Shown: one piece after another, positions 11,963 through 22,566 of the stretch
How the letters are laid out: each line of letters begins with the position of its first letter
How positions within the stretch are numbered: the first letter of the stretch is position 1
From: Linnemannia elongata
Lineage: Eukaryota > Mortierellomycota > Mortierellomycetes > Mortierellales > Mortierellaceae
Assembly (NCBI GenBank): GCA_036320915.1
Contig: JAXBDG010000001.1
Span: 1,054,001-1,118,000 of the forward strand
Direction: 5' to 3'
Length of the DNA stretch: 64,000 nucleotides
Made by a program: the position numbers and the translations under genes
Notes under the pieces: model-generated
Database searches by the model: none
Seen by the model: the letters and a program-made list of their open reading frames with translations, nothing else
What the model was told of the DNA's origin: nothing

Positions 11963-14514
11963 ATGCCGATGGGAAGACGACTGTCGCTACTCTGTTGCTC
12001 ATGCCTGCCTCGCAAGCAGCGGGACAATCTCTCCTCAAGGTCCCTGTACCCCGACCAGGACTCGTCGGGCCACGACGACTACAGCGACGAAGACGACTAT
12101 TATCCCTCCCACGCACGACTCGAATCCCTCGCCCCTTCTTCATCCTCTTCGTCACAACCCTACAGTAACAGCTTCAGGAATAATAACAACCCCTGGCCGT
12201 CCGGTTTCTCTAACGGTCGCTTTTCGAAACAGTCTTCTCGTGGTAGTCAGCAGCGGAAACCAAATCCGTTCAGGACTCCCTATCGCGACGATAGTGACGA
12301 GGAAGGTGATGGTGGGGAGGGGGGCGGGGGTAGCAGTAATGATACTGGTGGAGGAGGAGGAAGTAGAGACAAGGGTGTAGGGATTACGAGCTTTGCACCC
12401 TATCGAGATGATAGCGACAGCGACGACGCTGAGAATGGTTCAGTTGCAGAGGCAGAGGATGAGGAAAGGGAGGATCGTCGTCTAGGGAGAGAGATAAAGA
12501 TGGGTGGCAGCCGCGAACCGAAGGATGAGAGCACTAGCAATGGCCATGGTCATAGTCATGGCGGGAGCGCCCTTCAGAACCCAACGAGGGTTCACGCCAA
12601 GATGGATGTTTCGCCCTACAGGGTCTTTGACTCGTCTTCGACAACAACGACAACCTCGCCACGCGCGCGGTCAGCACGTCCTCCCAGGAACCCACAAGGG
12701 AAGATGCGGTGGCATGATGGTGACATCAGCAGTGATAATGAGGACGGGGAAGCTGATGCGGAAGAGGTTATAGATGTCGATGCGCTAATCGCCGAACAGG
12801 TATGTGCTGTCCTCCCTTGTTTGTGCGATCGTTTTCTTTCGCCTTCACCGACTTCTTGCTTCCATTTTCTTTCACTCCTCCTTCCTCGCTCTCTTGGCGG
12901 ACCCATTGATGCAAACCACAGTTATCATTACACACAGACGCTCATTCAGTTCTGGTGTTGTCAAGATACTTCGGCTAGCGCTCTTTCATTTCTTCCCTCC
13001 CTCCTTTCCCCACTCGCTTGACATGTGGCTCCATTTAGCGGTCCGTAGGGGTTGTGGTGCTTAGATACTTGCTTATGTGATTGTAACGTTCCTTCTATTG
13101 CCTGTCATCTTTTTAATTTCATCAGGAGCGGATCACACGCGAACTGGCGGCTCAAGAGGAAGCATTGCGTCGGGAGGAGGAGGCTGCTATCTTGTCCAAG
13201 AGACTTGCAGCTATCCGAGCAGCTGAGAAACGAGGATTGCTTCGGTTCGAGGGAGACCAGCTTGTGATTCCTAATGGCGATGGCGACAACAACACGGCGA
13301 GCACTAGCACCAACAGCAAGGGTATTGCTATTCCATCTCAGAGTCGGACAGTTCAGGAACATGATGGGAAGCAGCAGCGACTTGCGAGGGAAAGGACGAC
13401 ATCTTCGGGGGCATCTTCGTTTGTTGGAGGGGTTGATGCGTTTAATCAGGAGCTCAAGATGATGGATCTGGATATGAACGCGTCTCGGAGCACCGAGAAG
13501 GCTGCTGCTCGACCATCCACAATCACCACCACTACCTCAACATCCACATCGACATCTACCTCGACCTCAACGTCCATGGGCACTGGCCCTAGTCTGCGCC
13601 GAACCGTTTCTACAGGGGTTTCGACATCTACGTCCACCAGCACCAACTCAACACCGACGGTGGCTATCAACCCTCGAGAGGTGTTCAACAACATTACGTC
13701 ATTCTTGAAGAAGGTCGACGGTGTCATTGCTGGAGAGGGTGATTCTTCGGACGAGGCGGCGTTTTCGGATCAGGAGCAAGTTCTTGGCAAGGGTCGTGCC
13801 AACCTTGCACGAGGACCGCAGGAGAGTCGTGTCCATGGACCAGAGGAGACAAAACCGTTAGAATCCAAGGTGGCGGTTGTGCCAACTGTCGAGGCACCTA
13901 CTGTTCAAAGAGCAGTGACACCGGTTCCATTCGATGCGGCTAATCAAGAGGAGGATGAGAACAACGATGAGCAGCTCTACCCAGCAGACCCCTTCAACAC
14001 TCAGACCAAGGATCCTCTCGATGACAACAGCAGCAGCAGCAGACGTGATCCCCATGCATCCAAGGAATGCATTACTCCTGACTCGCCAGTCGCCGAGAAA
14101 AAGGAGATGACAGGCAAGACCCAGCCTAAAGCAGCAGCATCATCTCCACCAGCATCGCCGGTTTCTCCAGTGTCGCCTATTTACGGACACTTGTCAGAAT
14201 CGGTGGCTGCGGTGGTGCCCGAGCGTGTTTTCAGCACCTTCACGTCTTTCTTCAATTCGGGATCGAGCTTCATGGGTCTGTGGGGCACCGGCGGCGTTGG
14301 TGCTGGAGGTGCTGGTGACGATGATGATGATCATAGAGGCACCAATGGAGGCGTCGCGGCGGACGGTCGGCGGTTGTCGAATCTGAAGTATGGTGATCCC
14401 AAGAAGCATCGATTCAACTACCAGGATCATCATAATACTTTAACTAATGGAGCGTCTGCTGGCAAGCGTGCTGACGATGACGATGATAGTAGTATCGACG
14501 ACTACGACTTTTAA
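11963..14514 (+). CDS. Unknown disordered protein, candidate N-myristoylated/palmitoylated
   Basis: Exons 11963-12799 and 13126-14514 give 741 aa from the first ATG. I do not recognise the family. A second ATG two codons in (11969) yields an N-terminus MGRRLSLLCCSC. This fits the N-myristoylation pattern (Gly2, Ser6) followed by three clustered Cys suitable for palmitoylation, so a membrane-anchored protein is inferred. Most of the chain is acidic and low complexity, with a recurring PYRDDSD-type motif (near residues 112 and 148). One helical, charged block crosses the intron (IAEQERITRELAAQEEALRR, about residues 276-295). Two short hydrophobic/aromatic repeats occur near VFNNITSFLKKV and VFSTFTSFFNSG. 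The anchor plus coiled coil recalls LAMTOR1-like or Vac8-like anchors only superficially. Confidence 0.75.
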
Positions 14515-15252
14515 CCTATACCTCCCTTTTACATACTTTTTTATACCTCTTTCATAATATTTTTTTTATCAGTGACATGATAATTTGCCCCGCAAAGTCT
14601 CAATCGTGTGCATTCACCGAGTGTGGGAAGGTTGAAAAAATAATTGTGTACAAATACACTCATCTTGGTGCTCAGTGATATTTTTCTTTCTTCTCATCGG
14701 AGAAGCATATTATGCACAATGCATAAGATTTCTGTCTCTCTCCGTCTTGAGAAGTGCCTAGAGGAGCGACTTTGTGCAACCATGGGTCGTAGAGTTTTGC
14801 TTTGTGTGTCTGCTGACCTCGAGAGTCAAAAGAGAACAAAGTGGACAAAATCTCCCGTGGGTTTTTTTCTCTTTGACGGGACAACAAGGACAAGGTTGGT
14901 CATTATCATCCGATCTCTCTTCTTCTCGCCCTCATTTCTTTCCCACCCTCTCGCGATAGAAAGCAGGTTGATACTTTCTCCCCCCGTTTTCTCCTTTTGC
15001 CAAGGGTGATCCAAGATAACTTATGTGATGTTCAAAAAAGAGTGCAAGCGCCATGATGGCTGTAGAGAAAAAATCGTATTATTGTTGTTGTTTCTAGATC
15101 ATGATAAAAAAAACTGCCTTTGTGTTGGTTCCTTCGCTTGTTGTTTGTGCCTTTTGCTGTCCTGCCCTGCATTTGATATACTGTGTACTGGTCTTTCGCC
15201 AATTGCTATTCGGACTAGCATGGTTGCATTGTTAGTTTGTCGAATGATCCCA
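14515..15252. other. Convergent intergenic region
   Basis: This lies between the stop codons of the acylated-protein candidate (+) and LAMTOR2 (-). AT-rich 3' UTR sequence is seen near 14520-14575. ORFs such as 14644-15009 show no family resemblance. Confidence 0.5.
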
Positions 15253-16301
15253 TTAGTATCCAGCAACTCGACTGAGGGGCTCTTCCAGATGCCTCGTCAA
15301 GGCTTCAGATTTGGCCTTGAGGATCCCCAATTCGACGTCGTCCCGGGCGACCAGGCAAAGGATCATTGTACTAACAATCGTAATCGCCACCTTTCCTTCC
15401 TATATAATGAGAGTTACAGGTAAACACATGTCCATTAGAAAAAGGGCAGCAGACAGACATCATAGCGGCAGAAAAAAAAATAGTGAGAGCAACTTTGTCG
15501 TTGTTATTGCTTGTTTCCTCTCCCACCCTATCTTTTTTAGAGGATCTCGTTCCTTTCGTTGACATTGTCCCATCCTGTTGTATGTACGTTTCTGACTTCT
15601 TTTTCCTATCTCGTTCAAGTCCGTAGGTGGTACGATCCCCATCCTTGTCTCTCCTATCTTTATCCCATGCCTCTCGAAGTCTTTGATGTAAATCCTGTCA
15701 TGCTCTCGCATGTCCTGTCTCCTAGCTTGTCCTGCTGACTACTCTTGCTGCCCTGTCCTGTGTGTCTTGCCCAGTTCCTTTTGCTCAGTTTCATTTCTCC
15801 GCCTATTGCTTGCTGTCGCTACTTCCACCCTCGTCCTTGTCGTTGTTGTTCTTCTTTACCTCACATTCGAGCATAAGGAAGGATAATGGTCCAACTTCGG
15901 GCTTGCAATGCTTTGAGTAAATAGTCCAGATGTTCGAGGCGATGGCTCCATAGATGCGCGCGTCCCGATCCGACTGTGCTGCAAATGCCAACAACGATCC
16001 TTCTGGGTTCAGTAATCTATTTGTTCGGTAGCAAATTAAAAAAAAAAAAAAGGTTGGGGAACGATGTCAGTGGTTTATTGTAATGTGTGGTGGTTCTTTT
16101 TTTTTTTTAAAAAAAAAAAAAAAATGATGCTCTGGGCAAACGCATTGATGTTTTTTCCTTCTTTCTTTTTGAATGACATTAGATATGGTGGAGGGAGGTG
16201 TGGTGAAAAAGAAAGAAAGAGAAGTTTTTATACATTGTGGCCTTGACGCCGCCTGTGGTTGCTTGTTGCAGAACTTGTGAGATAAGTTTTGGCTTGAGCA
16301 T
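15253..16301 (-). CDS. LAMTOR2 (Ragulator roadblock subunit p14)
   Basis: Assembled on the minus strand from exons 16301-16234, 16016-15860 and 15399-15253: 68, 157 and 147 nt, 123 aa (human 125). The start MLKPKLISQVLQQATTGGVK corresponds to human MLRPKALTQVLSQANTGGVQ. The middle exon carries LLNPEGSLLAF and AIASNIW, and the last exon EGKVAIT and ILKAKSEALTRHLEEPLS. Both junctions are GT-AG and in phase, and no residue of the family alignment is lost. LAMTOR2 is a roadblock/longin-like fold protein that pairs with LAMTOR3 in Ragulator. Ragulator anchors Rag GTPases to the lysosome/vacuole for TORC1 activation. Budding yeast replaces it with the diverged EGO complex, so this is the ancestral form. 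No single ORF exceeds 64 aa, hence it is easily overlooked. Confidence 0.93.
15400..15859 (-). other. Intron 2 of LAMTOR2
   Basis: A 460-bp intron, long for this genome, with donor GTAAAG and acceptor ATATAG read on the minus strand. No embedded gene is recognised. Confidence 0.8.
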
Positions 16302-16527
16302 CTTTCTCTATTCGTTCTTTTTTTTTTTGTTATGTGTGCGTGTGTGTGTGTATATATATGTATGAGTTTGTAAGTGTCGAAGTTGGTCGTAAGCTTTGGT
16401 TTTGTTGTGTGTGTATATGCTTGTGTGGGAGTATGAGAGAATGAGAAGTAGGCGTAGAGAAAAGAATGACGGAGAGACGTTGGAGAAAGAGTAAAAGAGT
16501 CTGGGTGAGCCAAATTGCCAGTTCCAA

Positions 16528-16537
16528 GTCACATGAT
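16528..16537. promoter_or_regulatory. E-box GTCACATGAT upstream of LAMTOR2
   Basis: It lies 227 bp upstream of the LAMTOR2 start codon. It fits the RTCACRTG consensus of Cbf1-type and MiT/TFE-type bHLH factors. An ACGCGT hexamer is adjacent (16540-16545). Function is inferred from the word alone. Confidence 0.35.
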
Positions 16538-18422
16538 GCACGCGTCTCGTAGTTCCTAGCCCTCATCAGCCAGCTCGCGCCTCTCTCCTCCCCACACACA
16601 CAAACACTCGCGAATTCCTTACTTCCTGTTCGTTCTTTTTTAATTGTGTTTGCTGGAAGATGGCATGGGTTGACTGGATGAGAAGAATATAATTCAACCC
16701 AAGAGTTGATCAGATTTGATTGGCATCCGGAGAAAAGTGGTACGCTACTCAAAATGCTGGTTTGACCAGGCTATTGAGACTCGGACTTGCTGAGGCCGGC
16801 TCTTGGCTTAAGCGCCAACGAGTACTTGGTTTCGCTTGCCGCAAAAAAAATAATACCCTGGAAAGAATTGAACGAAAAAGAACAAGGGAGAGCTTCTTTG
16901 TATTGTTCAGGATAGCTGATGACAATAGACAATGACTTCTGTGTAAGATGAGGCAGCTCAGGGCAAGTTGTATGGTTGATGCGAGTGGCTGACGTGTTTA
17001 CTGAAAAAAAAAAAGATGTTGGCAGAGGCCACTGGATTTAGCTGATAGGAATGTTGAAGGTGATAAGCCTATACATTACCACGGAGCCTGTCAAAAGTGT
17101 GTCGAATGACGCCGATAAAGTCAGTTATTACCATCAAAGAACAGTTGTTCAAAGAAACACTGTTACTTTGATAGTTAAGAAGTCGATCAGATACAAGGCG
17201 ATTCAACGCGTGAATTCTAGGCATCAATATGGCAAAGCATTTAATTTTGCTAGAAGAAACACTTGGCAACCACGTCTCTGCACAAAAACCAGGGTTGACA
17301 TATTTCGACTTTGACAAGCTTCTAAATAGAAGACACACGCTGATGATCCTTGATGCAACTCAAGAAGGGGTAGGGGATGACAATTGCGGATCCGATACTC
17401 TAGACATAGAATGATCACCGCTATTGGCGTTTAATCGCTCCAATTGCTTAGCCCTTGCCATTGTTTTCGATTGCATTAAAGCGTATGCGCATTGGGAGGG
17501 GCGGACTAAAATGTAGCATGACATCCATGCATTTGCAGTGAAAGGGGAAGGGGCCATTGGCAGTGTACGGGATAATTTTTTTGGGACATGCATCCGAAGG
17601 GGATCGCCTTCCAACTCAAGGAACCCGTAGGAGAAAGGATAAGGGTAAGAGAGGGAGGTAAGGAAGAATGGAAAAGGGGTGAGCAATGGCAAAGCACAGG
17701 TCACGGCTCATTGTTTCAATAGGTGTAGAAGTAGTGGTAGAACTTGACCAAAAAAAGAGAGACATGCGACGTTTGAAGGAGAGTAAATGTGTCTAGGGGT
17801 CACAAGTATTGTAGTTAGAACCGTAGAACGGCAAGAAGGATCCGGCATGTGAAATCAATGGAAATCCATGATTGCGCGATTTATTACAGCCAGATCGAAG
17901 ACAGCTAGACAAGTTTGTTCGTAGAAATGTAGGAAAGAGGCCCTCCCCCCCTACCCTTTGTCGAGAAAGATAGCAAACAATGTTGGTGCAACCCATTGGT
18001 AATCATCCATCCATCCAGATCCACGTTCTTGAATTGTATTTATTCTCCACCCTTCCATCGAAAGATCCTCTTCAAGTACACTCGATTACAGACTCAGATG
18101 CACTCAGACAAAACAAAAGACCTTCGATCTCTCAGATCCAGACGACAAAAAAAAATAACTCGCGGAAAGAACGAACAGTGAAGGTTAAGCACGGTCGCAA
18201 ATCTCCACCTTTTCTTTTTTTGTTTTCTTTTGCACCCTTCCTTTCCTCATGCTCTTTTTGAAATCACGCTGACTTGTTCAGATGTCTAAATGATTGGAAG
18301 AAAGGGTGCGTGGACAGAATGATTGGTCAAAAGAAAGACTCAAGATGAACACAGACCCCACCTCCTCATTTTAGAGAGCGCCCACCCCATCCCGTCTTTA
18401 CCAGGTACCCACAACCAATGCT

Positions 18423-18424
<2 letters not shown>

Positions 18425-18458
<34 letters not shown>
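18425..18458. repeat. Poly-T tract (34 nt)
   Basis: An uninterrupted T run in the gene-poor region. Possible remnant of a reverse-transcribed A tail, but no flanking duplication was noticed. Confidence 0.9.
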
Positions 18459-18459
<1 letters not shown>

Positions 18460-21400
18460 ATTTTCATCTCCCTCTGCCTGTGTACACTTTCATATCTATC
18501 TTTTTTTTTTATATTTCCCTCACTTTTCCTGGTATTCCTCGCAATCCTTGCCTATGCCGACAATCTTCTTTTCTTCTAACCCTTCTTACTCTTCTCTGCC
18601 TTCTCTCCTTTCTAGCCAACAGGAAGAAAGCATGTCCAACCAAGGGGCTCTGTTGCTCCAACCAGATCCATCCTTTCAAACACACACCACTAAAGTCGAA
18701 CTCTGTTTGTTTCCTTCCCTAGAAAAAAAAATATTCTTTGTTGCTGCAGTGGTCGACTGAGCGAATTTGCGCTTTCCGTTGGTAATATGCGTTTGCCTTG
18801 GTTTGTGATTGTTACGTATGTGATTTGGGCTTTGACACCACTTTTGTTATTTGTTGTCGAGGGGTTCTTTCTTTCAGCTGTTGTTGTTTGTGTAGGATCT
18901 CGGGCCGTTTGCCTGACAGTTTTGGAAGCCTTCGAAGGAAAGAAAATGACACACACAAAGACAACAAAACGAAGAATTGTCGACTGCAAATCGCCTTGAG
19001 CAGGCGAGGTTGAGCCTGGAAAGATAGAACAAAAGAAAAGAGGCAAAGGGATCAGAGGAAAGTGGGTATGTGCGAAAGGGCAAACGGAAAGGAAGGGATG
19101 ATGATCGAAAAAGAACAGCCTGCTAAGGCAAGGCCGAGGCGTATTTGCTGTTTATGAGTTGATCAATATGTAAGCGAAAGGCATAGCTGGCAAATGAGTG
19201 TGAATATGAAGGGAGGATGGGATGGGATGGGATGAGCGTCTATCTATTTCGAGAATAGAACGAGTACCGAGCCTAGCGCATGATATGATGTCGAATAAAG
19301 TGTATGTCATTGAGCCTCACGAAGAAAATAGACTGTGCCGCGATTGCAATCAAACCAGAATTGAATTTTGGACTTTTGGGCAGAATGGCAGGTCTCACTT
19401 CATAGCAAAAAATAAGGAGGGTGGAGGGGGAGGATTGACCAGCCGCTCTCTTCTTCCACTTTGCTCCGCACCGCAAGCGTATTTTTGCAACAAATGTAAT
19501 ATCTGACGAACGAGCCTTCTTCTCGTCTTTCCAACAGAGCTATTCATCACCCAGCACGTTCTTTTATTCTCGTAAACCGTGACATCAAGATTACATTTGC
19601 CATTTCATTCATGGTGAGCAATACTTTCATCTTACCGAGATTTGTTTGAAAATGAGATGCAAAAACAAAAATACGATACAAAAAAAAACAAGGGCGATGA
19701 TCTAGGCAGTGTCCAGTGTGGCTAAAACTCACCACCAGTCCTTTCATCATGCTTTGTTGTCGGGACCAGCTGGGAAGAACAACCTAAAGGAGTGCGTGCG
19801 TGCATAAAATATACCAAGCAAATCCCCGGTAAAAAACATGATGCGTTGGGTGGGTTTGTAGCTTGGAACTGTATACGCTCATGATCTATAAACAAACTAT
19901 GACATGAGGTGACATGGCAAAGTGAACTGTGGAACGAGCAGGTAAGCAGGGCCACAGTTTAGTGAATTGGGAATAATTTCTTCGTCTTGTATGAAAAGTG
20001 TTCTCGTCATACCCACATCCACATCCAACAATTCACGCATTGCGTTAGCAAAGTACCCTTATTTTCTCGTTCATGGAAGGCAACGGTGGAAAGTCAATAG
20101 AAGTGGGGTGGATAAATCCGACAGACCAAACTTTTCAGGGGAGAGAATAAGTTATCTGGACAGGGTTTTTGGTCTGCGGTCATTAAGGTGCAAGCGTGAA
20201 AAGAGTCTAGTTTTTCCTGTTTTCAAGCAATGAGGATTCTGGACATTGCCTATGGAAGATTGTCGAGTGTTCATTTTTCTTTCTCATGTACCCTGGCCCT
20301 GGCCCTGACTTGGCGTTTTTATTCCTTTTGATATGGATTCATATCCACACACAGTTCGGCCCCTGTTTCTCGTTGTCCGTGGCAACCAAGTTCAAGCAAC
20401 CCACCATTTAACGATGTCTACTGGATCAAATAAAGAAGCGCATTTGCTTGGTGCTGTACGACCTTCTCAGGAACATGCAGGCGCCCCAGTGTCGAGAATG
20501 AAAAAAAAAGTTCATTTTGTGTTAAAGAAGGCATCGATTTTCTGCAGAACAAATAGAAGAAACGAAACCCTTCGGCATTTTCCGAGCAAGCTTTGATGAG
20601 AACATTGACCGTTACTATTTAGTGATAGACCTTATCCAAACTGAGTATCGTTGTTGGATGTTGACTTCCGTGAAAGAGAGCTTGTGTAGATAGGCTCGTT
20701 TGTGAGAAAAAAAAGAAAAGGGAAAGGGAATGGATACCATCCTTGGAGTATCAGTCTGTTCTCTGGTCTGCCAGCTCAATGGGCTGACTTTTGAATGGGC
20801 ACAGGGACCATGAAAGATCAGGAGGGACAAAAAAAGGGTAGAAGATTCTTGCCCTTCCATGATTGTGAAAAGAAAGAAAAAAAAATCTAAAAAAATGATG
20901 CTCACATTTTTTTCGCCTTTTTTTTTTTCTTTTTAACTCGCCTCTGTCTCTCTCTTCTTGAACCTCCAGGGGTTCACCCATACCCACTGCCAGTACGTTA
21001 GCACACCTTCTTATTTTTCTTGCCAATAAGGGGCGACACAAGGCAAGGACCCTTGAGTTCACTCACCATCATAGACTATGGACTGAATGAGGCACTCAAT
21101 TCAATTAATTATTAGTATTATTGTTTTATAGTCATCTTCAGCCTCGGCCTTCCTTTGGCTCCTTTTCCAATCGGCTGTCGCCATTGTTTCCCAAGGCGAA
21201 GAAAAAAAAGGTCAATGGTCGGACGAAATTCAAAAAATATTCAATCCAGTCTGCCTTTCACCTACTTCATGCTAGTCCATCCTGGCTCCCACTATCTCTT
21301 TCTCCTTTGTTTATCTGTAGTTGTGGTTCCCTTTGTTCACGTTTTGTTTTTTCTTCTTCATTCTTCTGGCTGCAGACACTTGCGTCTCGTTACCAATGCT

Positions 21401-22566
21401 CGCCCTTTCCCTTTGTTTATGAAGATCCTGTCTATTGCAGGGCAGACAGAACTCTTTGACCAAGTGTTCATTCTCTCTTTAGCCTTCGCTTTCTTCGCCA
21501 GTGAAAAACCAGAAGTGTAAAAAAACGAAAGTGGTGAGCGATATTTCTCTCTATTTTTTATTCTTCTTCGAATTCCATTGTAATCACAAGAAGGGTTCAT
21601 GAGACTTCCTGCCAGGGCGAAAGGAGCGAGGGGGTTGAGGTGAAGAGCGCAAAAGAGAAAGAGAGAGGGAGAGAGAGAGAGTGGGGTTTCTGTTCGTAGA
21701 GCAAGTATGGTTCAATTCCGCGTCCCCCAATATCGCATTTCGCAAGAAGACATCATCATTATTGAATTGTGAAGACAATTCAATGACGGTGATGATAAGG
21801 ATGACAAGGGGGAGGACTAAGAGGGGCTGCTTGGAGCTGCACGTTATTTCGAGGGAGAGGGCCTCGTCCGTAAGAATGAATGGGAGGGAAAGAGGGTTAG
21901 GGTAATCTTATGCATAAAGTGGGTATGTTGAAGTAAGTAAGAGTCCCTTGTAGTTACTTAGTTGTTGATGCTTGTTGCAGTTGCAGTTGTTGTTGTTGTT
22001 GTTATTGTGCGACCCACAAACCTGAGAGAAGACCCATGGAAGGCTTCCATTTTCTATTGTGGGATTCTTCTTTTCTTTCTTTTTCCTTTTCTTCTTAGTC
22101 TTCTCTTTTTATTCGTTTCCCTTTTACCCTCCTTTTTCTCCCTTCCATATAACCAACCTCCTCGCCGCCCTTCTTTTCTTTTTTCTTTCACACTTCTTCG
22201 CCACCTTCTTCTTTTCTCTTCTTCCCTTTACGCTCTTCCTCCTTTACCTCTCTCTTTCTCCCTTTACCCTTTACCCTTCTCCTCTTCTTCTTCGCCACTC
22301 TCCCCTCCCTCCTCCCTTATTCCCGACTTCGTTCCCGCCCTACTCAGTCTCCTTTGTATTACTGTTTTTATCCACCAGGGCCCTAACGTCGTCACCATCC
22401 TCCATACCCTTCGCACTAATCCTCCTCCTCCTCCCTTCCACCTTCGCCCTATACTCACTCTCACCTCCCCTCCCCTCCCCTTCCACAGAGTCTGACAATA
22501 ACAAACAAAAAATAACACCTCTCCGCGACTCTTCCTTGACAGACTCTGTCCTTCTATCACACCACC

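Larger units (their letters stand above)
16302..22566. other. 6.3-kb gene-poor divergent region
   Basis: This lies between the LAMTOR2 start codon (-) and the Ca2+-ATPase start codon (+). I find no recognisable protein, rRNA, tRNA or transposase. Contents: CA/TA-type repeats in the LAMTOR2 leader (16320-16370), a poly-T of 34 nt (18425-18458), GGATG-type short tandem repeats near 19215-19235, and a CCCTGG tandem near 20290. A strongly pyrimidine-rich leader (about 22070-22490) lies directly upstream of the ATPase. Small unassigned ORFs include 17229-17414 (+) and 19282-19506 (+). Confidence 0.55.

Noticed and set aside
11963..14514. Candidate LAMTOR1, because of the lipidation-type start and the nearby LAMTOR2 gene
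   Set aside because: No LAMTOR1 core helices can be aligned and the protein is 741 aa; proximity is not evidence in a fungal genome.
17229..17414. 61-aa ORF (+) with reasonable composition
   Set aside because: No family resemblance, no splice partners found, and ORFs of this length are expected by chance; the antisense frame is equally open.
19282..19506. ORF with CRDC and CNKC pairs suggesting a zinc ribbon
   Set aside because: The Cys pairs are far apart, the intervening sequence is low complexity (Gly run), and no homologous pattern is recognised.
21894..21902. GGGTTAGGG, telomere-like
   Set aside because: Only one and a half units; not an interstitial telomeric array.
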